Assembly (NCBI GenBank): GCA_030267565.1 | Contig: BRXU01000015.1 | Location: 2,789,001 to 2,853,000 of the forward strand | Direction: 5' to 3' | DNA: 64,000 nt | Source: Pleodorina starrii | Lineage: Eukaryota; Chlorophyta; Chlorophyceae; Chlamydomonadales; Volvocaceae | Shown here: in pieces, positions 1-12,700 of the stretch | Numbering within the stretch: position 1 is the first letter of the stretch | Layout: the number at the start of each line of letters is the position of its first letter | Notes under the pieces: generated by a model | What the model was told of the DNA's origin: nothing | Database searches by the model: none | Seen by the model: only the letters and a program-made list of their open reading frames with translations | Translations under genes and position numbers: made by a program

Positions 1-1604
1 TTTTACAGAGTCGTCGCGCGGACAAACTTTCCCGCGCAATCTTATACGGTACAATAATCCCTCTCCATTAGGGGGACAGAACGCGCGACCGATCCCTCTT
101 TTGTTGTTGTGTACGACAAACGATCCCCTCCTTCCCTCCTGACGTAACGACGCGCGGCCCGCAAAAACCGAACGGACTTTTTCTCTCCTTCCTTCCCCAC
201 TCCCAGCCAGAGCGCCGCTGGGGGACGTTCCCGAGCGCAGGCATGTCGTACAGCATCGGGCCCAACGGACTTCGCCCATAATTCCCTCATCACCCACTGA
301 CTGCGCCTCTCTCCTAGGAAGCATCGCATCCCGCCGTCGCAGCCCAAACCCGCACGGCCCTTCAAATACCCGTCACCCACCACACACGCCCGCGGGCGCA
401 ACACGGGTTGTTGTTAATTCCCCCAAGCGCTGCCCCCCCCCCCATGTTCTGTGAATTCCCCCTCGGCCTGCCTCCTCTCCCCCGTCCTTGCGGGCCGTCC
501 TGCGCTCCGCCCAACGAACAAATGAATGAAAGGCGCAGCCAACCAACCAAACAAACAATACGGGGCCTTGATGCGGCTGCCCACGTCTCGTCCCGCCACC
601 CATCTCTCACGCCCCTGGCCGCGGTAGCCCAGCAGCAGCCCGCAGCAGCCCACAGCCGGGCCGACGCACAGCCCGGCTGTGTGGGTGCCTGTTCAGTGTT
701 TTCTCTCTCTCGTCCCGCCTCAATGTGTGCGATTAGCGCCGCTGGCAGGGGGCGGCGCTTGCGGGCTTGAAATGTGGAGGAGGGCCGCGGTCGAGACCTG
801 CGCCCAAGCGAAACCGCGAAACACGGGCACCGCTACACCCACCACGCACTACCAACCAACACACCACCACCCGCCCGACGGGGGTGTTGGCTGGGGACAG
901 CAACCGACCGGCTATCAACGCCAAAGCAGCGCCCGGCAAAACACAGCGTCCGGCGCACTGCGCCACCAGACTCCCCGCGACCCCCACCGCGGATCAATGC
1001 AAGAAAGACACGACGCGATGAGACGCGTGCGGAGGCAGAGGCCGGGAAGGACGGCGCAAGGCGGGCCGTGCCCGAGCCCGAGCCCGCGCCCGGAACGAAA
1101 GCGGGGGGCCTAAGGCAGGGGCCACCGGCGGGGGCCTTTGAAGCACTTCTTGCCCCGAACGAAGCTTACTCACACAAGTACACGGATACACGGGTACACG
1201 GGTACATGGGTACACGGATACACGGGTACACAAAAAAGGCCAGCTTCGCTTTCCTTTTTAGAGTACACACCGTCACTACAGCAAAGCACGCGCCCCGTTC
1301 GGGGCGGGATGCAACCCTGCGCCCAAACGGGGCGCAAATTCCCGCAGCAGCAGCCGCAGCAGCCGCAGCAGCGGCAGCAACAGCAATGAACAAACAAGCA
1401 AAACAACTAATTAACAAACTAACAACAAGCAATGCCAGCCAGGAACCGCGCGACGGCCGAGCGGGAGGCGCCCCTTGCCACAACAACCATCACCATCAGG
1501 TTGTGCCACCATCGACCCTTAGAAAAAGCCCACACACGCCCCTGCCCCTTCCTTCCTGCCTTCCTTTCTTCCTGCCTTCCTGCCCCGCGCCGCAAAAGAT
1601 CTTC
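1..1604. other. Intergenic / 3' flank of the coiled-coil gene
   Basis: No gene supported. The sequence is GC-rich with C runs, CAG and CAA tracts (about 1346-1388) and several long frames rich in Pro, Arg and Gln, which look compositional. Because the minus-strand gene ends at 1605, part of this stretch is probably its 3' UTR; a TTACA (TGTAA on the minus strand, the green-algal poly(A) signal) lies at 3-7 but is too far away to assign with confidence. Confidence 0.4.
1166..1232. repeat. 10-bp minisatellite (ACACGGGTAC-like)
   Basis: About seven imperfect copies of a 10-bp unit of the type ACACGGGTAC / ACACGGATAC in tandem. Lies downstream of the coiled-coil gene. Confidence 0.8.
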
Positions 1605-4600
1605 TCACGCATCATCGTCGTCTGACATGGCCAGGAGCGCAGAAATGTCCCCACACGCCGGCAAGTCCATCTCGCCGTCGTCGTACTCCTCCGCCACCAC
1701 CTCCGCCGCCGTCGCCGTCGCCTCCGCCGCGCCGCCCAGCCCACAGCAGCCGCCGCCATCGCCGACGCCCACCACCCCGCCCAACAGCCCCAGCCCCAGC
1801 CCCGCACAGAGGCTGCCCAACACGCCGCCGGAACCAAAGCTGCCGCGGGCTTCGAAACTTCCAGTGCTGACGCCGAAGCTTCCCGGGCTTCCGAAACCCG
1901 CCGCTGTCGCCGCCGCCACACCCCCCAGGTGTGATCGGCGACTGGCCATGCTGCCCGCGTAAGCGGCCGAAGCGGAGAGGTAGCAGCCCAAAGCGCCGAC
2001 ACTGCCGTCGGATGCAGCGCCGGCGGCGGCGGCAGCGGCGCCGCCGCCGCCACCGTACGGAATGGTGATGGCGGCCGAGACGGCGGGGACGGTGGCGGCG
2101 AGCGGCGGCTTGGCTGATGCGGCGGCGCCTGAGGCGCTGCCGCTGCTGCTGCCGCAGCCGTCGTCCCAGCCGCGACCGCTGCCGGAGGAGAGGCCGCAAG
2201 CCGAGTCGCAGGAGGAGTGGTGCGATGATCGGGGCGCACCGCAGCCGGATCCCGAGCCAGAGCCCGACCGGCGGCAGCCTCGGCCGGCGCCGGCGGCGGC
2301 GGCAGCACCGGCCGCCGAGGCCCTGCAAGCGGCCTGCGTCGGCGGCGAACAAAACTTTGCCGCCGCCGCCGCCGCTGCGCCGCCGCCGCCAGTGTTCGCG
2401 TGCCTCGCGGCCGGCGCGCGCGGCGAGGCGTCGAGTGTCTCCGGCAGCGACAGCGCCGCCGCCGTCGTCGAGCACGACGCCGCCGCAGGCGGCGGCGACG
2501 CCGGCTGCTGCTGCTGCGGCTGCTGCTGCTGCGGCGGCGGCTGCTGCCGCGCGGCGGCGGCCGCGCTCGCGGCTGTTGTTGCTGCTGTGCAGGAGGTCGT
2601 TAGCTCGGCCGCGAAGAGGTGTTGGAGCTCGAGGCCGTGAGTTGGCGGTGTGATAACGGCGAGGATGGCCTCCGGACACAGGCCGATGGCGAGCAGGTTG
2701 GCCGTGATCCTGGGGGCCCGAGTCCGGGGAAGTCAGGTCCGGGATGCAGGTTCGACAAAGATATAGATACAGGGTCAGGACGTCAGGTCACCATATCAAT
2801 GTCTGAACCACGTCACAACCCAAAATGCACAAGGGAATGCACGGGCGAAGCGAGTGAGCGTCTCTCAGGCCCCGAGAAAAGAAGAGAAGAGAAGAGCTCA
2901 AAAGCGGCTGGATTGGGCGAAGAGGTGCCAGATCCAGTACGACGAAGGTACGACAATAGGAACCCGACCCAACCCGACCCGCGCCGCATCCCAGCCTCAC
3001 CGCAGCCGCTCCTCAGCGATCGCGCGGTCCACCATGGCCGCCCGCTGCTCCTCCGCATCCAGGAGGACTGCCGCGAGCTCCCCACTGTGTCGCTGCTCCG
3101 CCTGACAGCAACAACAGCATACAACATGCAACATACAAAAACAGCAGCAGCAGTTGGAGCAACATCGTAAAGAAAAGGCAACAGCAGCGGACGGACAAAG
3201 TAAAGGTCCGTAAAAAGATTTGTAATTAGCTTGACTTTTACTGTTAGTTAAGCTTTGCTTTTAGGCTGTTAGCTTGAACTACCGTAGCTCGATATTTTAG
3301 ACATCGAGGTTGACGGGTGCAGCAACCCACGGGTCACGACGGGAGACAACAGACCCATGGGTCAGCCAAGCAAACACGAGTCATCCCAGCAGGAGCTCCA
3401 GCAGCACTCCACACCAACCCACCACACCGCACCGCACCCTCACCTGTCGGAGGCGCCGCTGAAGAGCCTCATTCTCCGCCCTCAGCCTCGCGACCTCCGC
3501 CGACGCGCCTCCGCCGCCGCCAGCCTTCCCGCCAGCGGCGGCGGACTTGCCGCCGCCGCTGCGGCCCGCCGGCCCGCCGCCGCTGCCAGAGACCCTGTCG
3601 ACGCGCGCGGCCGCCGCCGCCACTGCCGAAAGCTCGCACGCGGCCCGCGCGGGACTGCCCACCGCCGCCACCGCCGGCGCCGCCGCCGGCAGCGACGCCG
3701 CCACGGCGGGAATCGTACGTCCCGCCAGCACGCCCTCCACCGCCGACAGCCCAGATGAAGCCTCCCTGGCGCCTCGCCGCGCCGGCGGCGGCACCTCCAT
3801 CCCGCCCAGATGGTTGACGCCGAGGCACGGCGCCGCCGCCGCCGCCGCAGCGTGTACGGCATCCCCGTCGGCGCCGCCGAAGATGGCGGCGTCGAGGTTG
3901 AGACCGGTTGAGCTGCTAGAGGCGCTGCTGCTCTTGCTGTGACCCGGCCGCCGCGGCCCGTCACCGCCGTCGCCGTCGCCAGCGGCGGCGGCCTGGCAGC
4001 CGCCGGCGCCGCCGCCGCTGCATGCGATAGCCGCCCGCAACAGCACATCCACGGGGCTGGGCCTCGACCAGTCGTGGCCGAAGGACTTCGGGGAGGAGGC
4101 GCCGGCGCAGGGGTGGCAGCCACTGCAGGTGTTGTGGCCGGTGCTGGAGGTGGTGGAGGAGGACGACTCAGACTCCGGGAGGGAGGTGATCGAGGGAGCC
4201 ACCGACGCCGCCGCGGCGCTGCAGCTCTCCGCGCAAGACGACGACGACGCCGTCGCTGCCGACGCCTGCGGCGGCGGCGCTAAGGGATTGGCGGCGGCGC
4301 CCGCCGCCGCAGGCGTCGGCGGCGGAGCCGCCGGCAGCGGCGGCGCGGGCGCGGGCTGGCGCGGCGCCGCCGGGGGCTGTGCGGAGGAGAGCTTGTTGCC
4401 GGAGGACGTCGCTTGGGGTTGCGCCGCGGCGGCGCTGCCGGAGCCGCCGGCGGCGGCGGCGGCGGCGCCGAGCGGCGGGTAGGAGCGCGGGCTACAGCCT
4501 GCGATGGACGCAGAGGCTGGGGAGGGGCCGGCGGGCGGCACTCCGGGCTTCACGCCTCCCCAAGCCGGCTTGCGCTCCGATGGCTGGGCGGTGCAGGCGG

Positions 4601-6192
4601 ATGCTGACGCCGCCACCACCGCCGCCGCCGGTGGCGGCGCGGCAGCTGCCGGCGCCGGTGCCCGTAGCGGCGGTGGCAGGCTGATCGGCGGCAAGTCGAG
4701 GTGTACAGAGGCAGCGGCGGCGGCGGCGGCAGCGGAGGCGGCGGTCGACACCGCCGCGGCGTCCAAGCCTAGTAGCGCCGCCTTGAAACCGCACACGGGC
4801 GCCGCCGCTGACGCTGCGTCACCGGCAGCAGATGCGCTGGCCGCAGCCGGCGGCTGGGACCCCCGGTGGCGCTTGCCACCGCTGCTGCCGCCCTGTGCAG
4901 GGCCCGTGTGGTGGCCCCGGGCGCCGGAGCTGGCGGAGGCCTGGACTGACACCGCAGACTTGCCGGCGGCGACGGAAGCCGACCCAGACCTCCCGGACGG
5001 ACCCGCCGAAAAGGCGCCGACGGCGGCGCCCGTCGAGCCGGCGGCGTCCGGGTGCTGCAGCAGACGGGCCTTTGCCGTACACTTGTACGATGACACGGTC
5101 CGCCACGCGCTGGCGTCGCCGTCGTCGCTGTCCTCGGCGCCCGACGCATCCGACGCGCGGGTCGTCGCCGCCGCCGCAGCAGCCGCAGCAGCCGTCGTCC
5201 TCGTCGACGGCGGCGGCTTACCGTCCGACGACGGACGCGTCCGTGCCGCCGCCGCCGCCTTCGGCGCCGCCGCAGAGCCAGCGCGCGGAAGCGCCTCATG
5301 GGAAGGGGCGGCGGCGGCAGCGCCGCCGTTGGCAGGCAACGCAACACTGGCGGCCGCCATCTTGGCTTGCGAAAAGGCCTTGCCGGCCTTTGGCACCGCT
5401 CCCGAACCGCCCGACGTCGTCGTTGCGGGGCCTGCCGGGACGGCGCCGCTGCAGCTGCCGCCGCCGCCCGCAGCGGCGGCAGCGGTGGCCTTGCCCGTCG
5501 GCCCGCTTGCAGAGCCTGCTGCGCTCTTCTTGGCGGCCGACTTCTTCTTCTGCGGGGGCGGCGGCGGAGAAAGGGGCGAGAATGACGACAGAAGGGCCAA
5601 GAAGGCTCCAGGTGGCCGACCTCTTCGTCTCTAAATGCAAGATGGAATTTAATACGTTTACAGTGTGCAATGGATGGTTGCACCTGGAAGCAGCAACAGG
5701 CCACAAGCCTCCTAGCAAGCGATGGCGGGAGCAGCAGGGGAAGGTACGGCAGGCAAACACGCCCCTGGCCTGGAGGGCGTGCCATACGGCGCTTGACCCC
5801 CAACGCAACCACCGGCAACCGCAAACGTAACCGCAGACGTAACCGCCTTACATTAAGGACGCCGCGGCAAAGCGCGCGCGGGCGACGACGCGCACATAAG
5901 TGTTAGAAGAACAGGCAGCGCGCGCCGCACCGCGTTCTTAAGCGCTTGGGCGGAACGCACAAGCGCTCGACAGTGCCTCGCAGGGCCTATTTCGCAGCGC
6001 CGCGCAGCGCACCTTGCCTCCCCCGGATGATGCCTTGGCCTCGCCGCCGCCGCCGCCGCCAGCGCCGGCGCCGCCGCCGCCTCCCCCCGGCCCTCCCGCC
6101 GTTGTCCAGTCCAGGGAGGACCCCAGGCTGGCGAGGAGATCCTGTTGGAGTTTGTTGGCAACCGCCTCCAGCTCGTCCAACCGCGCCTGCAT
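1605..6192 (-). CDS. Ala/Gly-rich coiled-coil protein, unknown function (4 exons)
   Basis: I do not recognise the family. The model has exons 6192-6013, 5549-3444, 3101-3001 and 2709-1605. Every junction is GT-AG and phase is kept (60 codons; 702 codons; 33 codons plus 2 nt; 1 nt plus 368 codons), giving 1,163 aa. Exon 1 opens MQARLDELEAVANKLQQ, a heptad-like helix, then a Gly run. Exon 2 is mostly Ala/Gly/Ser/Pro low complexity and ends in a leucine-zipper-like AEVARLRAENEALQRRLRQ; exon 3 continues this helix (AEQRHSGELAAVLLDAEEQR). Exon 4 has Gln/Pro and Ala runs and finishes with the acidic tail GDISALLAMSDDDDA. The phase fit of the short exon 3 between two leucine-zipper halves is the best support. 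The 463-bp first intron could hide a further exon (about 5640-5700). A regulatory or scaffold role is possible, but nothing shows it. Confidence 0.6.
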
Positions 6193-6652
6193 TGCGTACG
6201 ACCATGTACGACAATATGGGCCAGCTTGTACGAGATGTACCGAAAATGTACGGCGATATGCCGTAACGGAAGTGACGGAAACACACGTTCGCAAGTATGG
6301 CGAGAAAGATGATGTGGCGTAGAATGGGCCCCGCATGTTCGCTGGGTGGCTGCGTTGCGGTCGTGCAACCGCGCAGGTGGCAGGGGCCCCCACATGTGGT
6401 ATGCAGGTGCGCGGTACAGGTCTCATGCTGGAACCCTTCGGTCTTCAAACACTTCGTTCGCTCCTGGCGAACTGACCTGTAGCAATCGCCGCACCTCGCT
6501 GCCTGCGGGCGCATAATCCAGCACGTTGCGACCCCGCCGGTCCCGCTGCGAGATGCACGCGCCTGGAGGGCGCGCCGGCATGGAAAACAGTCAACGCGTC
6601 AATGCCAACCCCTTGTCGCTCTGGCATTTTACGTACATAATTTGTGTCATCA
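6193..6652. other. Intergenic between coiled-coil gene and tRNA
   Basis: Upstream region of the minus-strand coiled-coil gene. It contains several GTACG-type words but no ORF or RNA I can support. Confidence 0.4.
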
Positions 6653-6723
6653 GTTGCTATGGTGTAGTGGAATCACATCTGTCTAACACACAGAAGGTCC
6701 CCAGATCGAAACTGGGTAGCAAC
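6653..6723 (+). tRNA. tRNA-Val(AAC)
   Basis: A full cloverleaf can be drawn. The acceptor stem GTTGCTA (6653-6659) pairs perfectly with TAGCAAC (6717-6723). The D arm follows TG, with GTG pairing CAC. The anticodon stem TCTGT/ACAGA (6678-6682/6690-6694) encloses loop CTAACAC, giving anticodon AAC at 6685-6687. The variable loop has 5 nt. The T stem CCCAG/CTGGG encloses ATCGAAA. Discriminator A is at 6724. The internal A box TGGTGTAGTGG fits the pol III consensus, and TTTT at 6730-6733 can serve as terminator. The sequence closely resembles eukaryotic cytosolic tRNA-Val(AAC). Two oddities are A instead of T at position 54 of the T loop and a slightly short D loop. No intron. Confidence 0.88.
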
Positions 6724-6981
6724 ATATACTTTTATCGCAGATACTTGCAATACTATTTTTCTTCTTGCAGGTCTTTGATTTGACATTTAAAAGCAAGGCG
6801 TAAATTGTTGGGCAGGCAAGACGCTGAGGAACATCATAAACATGAACCTTGGGAAGGCGATTAGGTGACCAACGTGTCACCTTCACCGGCTTTCACGAAA
6901 AAATGTAAAAATATCATGCCGTGATGACCCCCGCCCCTCTCCCACCCCTGTGCTCATCAAATCGCCGCTACGGTAACTCAC

Positions 6982-9727
6982 TCACGGACCTCGCCCAACA
7001 CCTGTACACCCCCGCCCCTCCCTCACCCTCCCTCACCCTCCCTCACCCTCCCTCACCCTCCCTCACCCTCCCTCACCCTCCCCCAAGCAGCTCTGCACTG
7101 CACCCAACAAAAAACACTTCCCCTTCCCCATCCCTCCATCCCTCCTCACCTGCCGTCCCACCGCCTGTGGCCTCATCTCCCCTCCTCCCTTCCTCTTCCT
7201 CCCTTCCTCTTCCCTCCCCTCCCCTCCCTCCTCCCCATCCCTCCCCTCCCCCTCCCCCACCTGCATCCAGCAGCGCCACCAGCGTATCCCCCGCGCAGTT
7301 GCCCGCAGCAAACATGAGCGCGGAGCGGCCCAACGCGTCCTGCAGCTCTAGGGTGGCTCCCGCCTGCAGCAACACCCCCAGAGCCTCCACACCGTTGGCG
7401 GCAGCAGCCAGCATGAGGGCGCTGCTGCCGTTGGGGGCCCACGTGTCGGGCACTGCGCCGCTGGTGAGCAGCTTGCGCATGGCCTGTTTGTGTGTGGGTT
7501 ATCCACGTATAGGCGGGGGGGGGCGGGGGGGTATTTGAGATGGGAGTGCGGGTATTGAGCCGCAGCGAATGGGGGGGAGTGGGTGGGTGAGGGGGGAGGA
7601 GCTACAAGGGGTGCGAGGCATCGTTGGGGAAGGGAGGCTGGGAGCGTTTGGCTCCGTTCGCCTGTGTCGCTAGGCTCCGTTGCCTTCCGTTCTGCGGTCC
7701 GTGTCTCGCCACCCTTCACCTCCCCCCCCCCCTCGGCCACCGCCGATCTCCTTCCCTCCCTTCCCTCTCCCCCTCCCCCTTCCCGCCCCGTCCCCTGCCC
7801 CCTCACCTGCACCGTCAGCCCCGCGCTTCCATCCCCCGCACACGCCAGCAACATCGCGTTGAGCACCTCCCCCCGCTCACAAGCCACCGCCACCTCCACC
7901 GGGGTCTGACCCCGGTAGTTGCGGGTCAGGCAGCTGGAGGGGCAGGCCTGTGTGTGTGTGCGTGTGTGAGAGAGAGAGGGACGGCGGGGCAGGGGGGAGC
8001 GGGTGAGGTTAGCTCGCTAGCAGCTGTGGGGATGAGTGCGTTTCGTGACGTTGCTTTCCGGTCGGTGGCATACCGGTACTAAGGACTGCACGAGCTTCCG
8101 CGCTCCCCCGTTATGAGCTTACGACGGTCGAGGACACATGACGCTTCCCATCGCGCCCGTCTCGCATTCACACACACAACCTAAATGCACAGCCCATACA
8201 CACAGCCCAAGGGGTTGCATCGCGAAGTGCCCGAGAGACCCCGAGAGAGCGCTGATGCGGCGTTGGCAAAAGGCAGCTCCGGGGCGGCGCGGCACGGCCG
8301 CTCACGCCGCTGACAAAACCCCTCTTCCCGCAGTACGGTTCTCGTACCCATACGGCACACCGCCGTACCAACCAACCAACCAACTAACTAACCTTGGTGA
8401 TGTTGTACGCGCACATGGGGTGGCCGTGAATGGCCGCGAAGTGCAGCGGCACGTCACCGTTGGCGTCGCGCACACGTGTGTCGCTGCGGTGCTCTAGCAG
8501 CAGCGACACGCACTCCTCGTGGCCGTACCCGGCGGCGTAGTGCAGACACGTGCGGTCCTCAGCGTCCCTGCGGGGGTGGGGGGGGCAACAGCGGGAGGGA
8601 GGGCACAGCGTGGAAAGACGTTTGCTTTGGGATCTAAGCCAACCGCTGCAACCGCTAACCCAACCGCTGCAACCGCAAACCCAACCGCTGCAACCGCTAC
8701 AATTCAGCCAGCCAGCCCCAGCCCCACGACCCGGCCTAGGCTTCGCCACACCGGAATTCATGTAGCATGTGCTGCAGAAGCAAAGTGGGGAAATGGCAGA
8801 TGCTGAGAGGCCTTACTTTGCAAACGCCACCGCGGCGCAGGCGGCCAGTGCCGTACTGAGCTGCTCCACGAGACCCAGTTTTGAGGCGGCAACGGCGGAG
8901 GCAAGCACTGTGATGTCGGGCTTGGCAGGGGCGGCGGCGGCGGCGGCGACGGCGGCGGCGGCGGCGCCAGCGCCGTTGGAAGGGGCTGAGGAGGACGATG
9001 ATGCGGGTGCGGAAGAAGGGGCAGAGGATGATGCAGCGTCGGCGGCGGAGGAGCGGTCTGACGTCAGGGCTGCGCCAGGGTCCTCGGACGCCGAGGGCGC
9101 CGGACCGCCGGCCGCGGCGGGCGGGGCTGCCTTGGCGGGCCGGGGCGCCGCCACCACGCGGACCACTGCCGGCGGCGTTGGTGGTTGCCGCGCTGTTGCT
9201 TTGCTAGGCGGGACGGCGGCGCTGCAGAGAGCGTCCGAGGCGCCTGTTGGCGCCGCCGATGAAACGGCGGCATCCATCGGCTCCGAGACAACCGCGGGCT
9301 CGGAAGGCGCGGCCGTTTCGCGGGTGTGGCAAGTATGTGGCTCTTGAATGCTTTCATGAGAGGCTTTGTGTGCGGGGAAAGGTACAAACGGCTCGCTCGG
9401 CTGCCGCGGCGCCTCCGAAACGGATTCGACGGCCACGTCGTCCTCGTCCACCAAGGACTGTGAAAACGTCCCTGCAGTAACCACTATTGATAGCTGTTCG
9501 TTCGCCTTTCCCAGCTTGTCTGGGTGCCGGCAAACGGCAATAACGGAGACCGCCATCTCTGACTGTTCCGAGGCCTGAAAGACGTCCTCCTGTGTAACTG
9601 CCTCTTGAACAGCACACATGACGTCGAAGATAGGGTTATGCGCGGTCGGCACTTCCTCCAGTGAAGCTTCCCCGTAACGATTTGGCGGGCCAACGAGAAC
9701 CTCTGCGCATCGAGTCAACCGCGGCAT
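6982..9727 (-). CDS. Ankyrin-repeat protein (5 exons)
   Basis: Exons 9727-8817, 8567-8393, 7947-7807, 7483-7261 and a tentative last exon 7001-6982; all GT-AG with matching phases, 489 aa. Residues 1-303 (exon 1) start at the first ATG and form an Ala/Ser/Glu-rich region without a known domain. From about residue 304 come ankyrin-like repeats: DRTCLHYAAGYGHEECVSLL, GDVPLHFAAIHGHPMCAYNI, GQTPVEVAVACERGEVLNAM, SSALMLAAAANGVEALGVLL and GRSALMFAAGNCAGDTLVAL. These show the usual TxLHxAAxxGH cores, the middle one being degenerate. Ankyrin stacks bind partner proteins; the partner is unknown. The last exon adds only GVGRGP before the stop and lacks a good polypyrimidine tract; reading through the donor at 7261 instead would end at 7073. 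The next minus-strand gene is also an ankyrin protein. Confidence 0.75.
7018..7082. repeat. 10-bp minisatellite CCTCACCCTC
   Basis: Six near-perfect tandem copies, inside the last intron of the ankyrin gene model, immediately 5' (in gene sense) of the tentative final acceptor. Confidence 0.85.
8639..8700. repeat. 21-bp tandem repeat in first intron of the ankyrin gene
   Basis: Three tandem copies of CCAACCGCTGCAACCGCTAAC-like units, the last slightly shortened, in intron 1 (8568-8816). Confidence 0.85.
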
Positions 9728-12700
9728 AGAGCCTTAACAAAGTGACTGCCTAAAAGGTTAGCACCACTTTCTTAACGTCATATGTATTAGAGCCCCGGGC
9801 GCCCGCTGTGCGCTATTGCACAGGGCGCGAACCCTTGACACGCGCAGCAACGAGACGCAGGGAACAACGCCCATAAGCTTACCACGGGCGAAAGGGAAGA
9901 CGATTGCTGCAAGAGGCGACGCCACAAGGTAAGGCGTCACCGAGAACCGTAAGCGCAACAGTGATGAAGCCGGGGGTTCTCCACTCGCAAAAGCACCAGC
10001 AGGGAGTCAACCACACTAAAAGGCTCGTTAACACTCAATCCTAGCGTAGTCCTTGGTGCTTCGCAAAAGCATTCCCGATACACGTATCGTGGATATGTTA
10101 TGCATTGTTACACCGCAGCCGTTGGCTATCACAGCTTAGTCACTTGTAAACAACATCGACGATTGCATAGTAGGCGCGAAAGGTTATTTTTGGGGAAGGC
10201 AGAACGACAGTGTTGTACGATGCTGCCCGATTCGCACATCGTTACGGGCCCGCACGTGCCTCTATCTTGGCATACTAACTGGGCACCAAATGCTGCGCAT
10301 CTCGGCCTCACTCTCCTGCTCATTGGAGTCACGTCTGAGGAAAGTTGCGAGGCCCTCGGCTGGTGTAAGTCGCACCCCTCAGTTCAGTGGGCATCATTGG
10401 CGTCAGCGTTCTCCCCTGTACCGATCTGGAACCCCAAACCCATTACCTCATAGCTTTTACCATGCTCAACGCATTTCGGGTGCCGACCGAGACTAGTAAT
10501 TGCAGTACCAGTGGCGCTGAAGTGGAACTGAAGTATACCGGGAAATAATGACAGCGGACGTAATATAAGCTGTATCTCTTGCGGTCACAAAAAATAAAGC
10601 GGCTGTCAGGTCTTCCACTGCAGGAAAAAAAGTGTCGGTGTGCAGCTCTGCAAGCGGTTAACCACTGCTGGCTCTGGGCCCACGCGTAAATACCAATATA
10701 TCGGAGTAGCTTTGCTACACTCCTTATTACGAAGTCAGTCTTCGGCGTAAAGCGTAATCCAAGGCCGTTCTGGCTTCGGAATATTACACGCGCAGATTAA
10801 TAATAGCTCGGCTGTTGCGCTCGTGACATGACACAACCGATGTGTGCAAACTCGCATGACTTGTAGGCTCGCCAGCCCACATGAAGCATCGGACGCGCGT
10901 TCCAGCGCCACTGTGCAGGGTCATCTTCGGTACATGGCGCTCAACCCGCTTGAGCTACCCTCGTGCCCAGGCATATGATGCGCTTCCAACAAGCCTTCCT
11001 CTCCTGTAAATCTCCCATAGATGCGTTCATGATCGAGCAAGGTGTCCTGAGATGTATCTCGGAGAAGCTCGGCAGCAGGTTGTGTCCCCGAAAGGGATCG
11101 AAGCAGGACCTTTTGCGCGGATACGGCCGCAAGTGTATCATCCTTTGCAGTTGCTGGTAGCTCCCCGTCCCCGAAAGCAAGACTCGCCTCCCGGCGTTGG
11201 CAGCTGCGCCGCCCCCGGGCAGTCTCTGCACCCCCTCAGGGTTGAAGGTCTGGGGATTTCCCGATGCGCAAGGGCACGGGGGGTTCAAGCTCAAACCGCA
11301 GAACAGCTCAAACCGCATCCATGCGCAAGCAATCTCCTTGTTGTTACGGTTGTGACAGCCACCGACAGGCAATCTCCATGTCCTAGGCACGGGCAGTCGG
11401 AGGCATCTGAAGACTTGCTTCTCGCACGCGCATGTCCCCTTGATGGCCCCGCAGGGCCGTGTCCCCCAATACCACCTCTGCATACGACGGTCGCACCTTC
11501 CGCATAGGCAAACGACGGTCGCTTGCTGCGTTATGCAGTGTTGTTCGCGGCCTTTACAGCCTTTACAGCGAGGGCGCGTGCCCGGCAGGCAGATGCAGCT
11601 CCGAACTTCGGGATATGCGGCGTGTACAGCATTGACCTTCTCGCGGTACGGTGTTTGGTCCGTGCGAGTTTTGTCGTCGCTACTTTTGCTGTCGTTGCGA
11701 CAGGCTGTTCGGTCTTGTCCTACAGCATACCACCGTGCGTAGACGCGACTAGTAAGGCTTCAGTACGAGGAAAGCGGCTCCCCAGGTCCGACAGGTCCGA
11801 CTTCAAACGACAGTATAACACTTGTTTCCAGCGAGCCGCGTGAAGCGATGGAGCGATTCCATCGGCCTCGATGGCAGTTGCCGGAAATGTAACAGTAACA
11901 CCGGTGGTGGCCTGGACAGATGTGTTCGGCCAGCCCGTGGCGGCTCGCGAGGGCGGGAGGTTGAATGACGGGCTTGCCGCTCTTCCCCGCACGGCCGTTT
12001 TGGGCGACCATTCCGTCTTCTCATATGCCGCGGATCGTATTGCGTTGCGCGGGTAAAGCTGCAGTTGAGCGTTTGCCTGCGCCCAATCGGCTATAATGTG
12101 GTGAACAGGCGGAAGTAGGTGGTCTCCACTTCAGCGCTGACGCCCCTGGCCATGTGACCGACTTCGTTCCTTGACCGCCCACCCGTTGCAAGAGTAACGT
12201 TATTCAGATAGCTGTTAATTGGGCGGGCAAAAAAAACCTACTCCGGCCGAGCTGTTTTGTGGTTGCAACGCATCATAAAAAAATTTCAAGTCACATCCAG
12301 TTGCAAGTTTCTGACATTTCCTGACATATGGACCGGCAACCCAGCGAATACAAAACGACGGAACAGGGATGAGCACCCACTTTGCCCATAGATTTAGAAT
12401 TTCACAGCTGCAAAGCGCCACAGCAGCCGGTGTAAGGCTCTCTAAGCGATCAAGTTCAGAGATCGCTGGTGGTTCGTACCAAAAGCAACAAAACGTTATC
12501 GTACGTGTACGGCCGGACTAGGGAAGTAGAAACCTCACGCTTTGCGTCAGGGGAGTAGGAAACTCCAAGGACTAATGGTGTTGCCGTGAGAGCTTTTGGA
12601 CGACCAATAGGGGCGGACTCGGCAAAGTCGGTTGTACGGCATGGGTCGGTAGGTCGGAGTCGGGGCCCCAACGGGCTTCCCTCGGGCCTGCTGGTTGCGC

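Noticed and set aside
408..1625. Plus-strand ORFs of 83-283 codons near the left edge
   Set aside because: Pro/Arg/His-rich with no domain, no matching exon, and microsatellite content; likely compositional.
4129..5634. Plus-strand Ala-rich ORFs of 117-376 codons opposite the coiled-coil gene
   Set aside because: Shadow frames of the exon at 5549-3444, which alone continues with correct phase into neighbouring exons and shows a coiled coil.
7018..7082. Possible CRISPR-like array (regular repeats at 7.0, 8.6 or 58.3 kb)
   Set aside because: These are head-to-tail minisatellites without unique spacers, and the genome is eukaryotic.
11523..11843. Plus-strand ORF with signal-peptide-like and hydrophobic stretches
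   Set aside because: No ATG start (opens with TTG), no splice partners and no recognised family; kept only as an observation.
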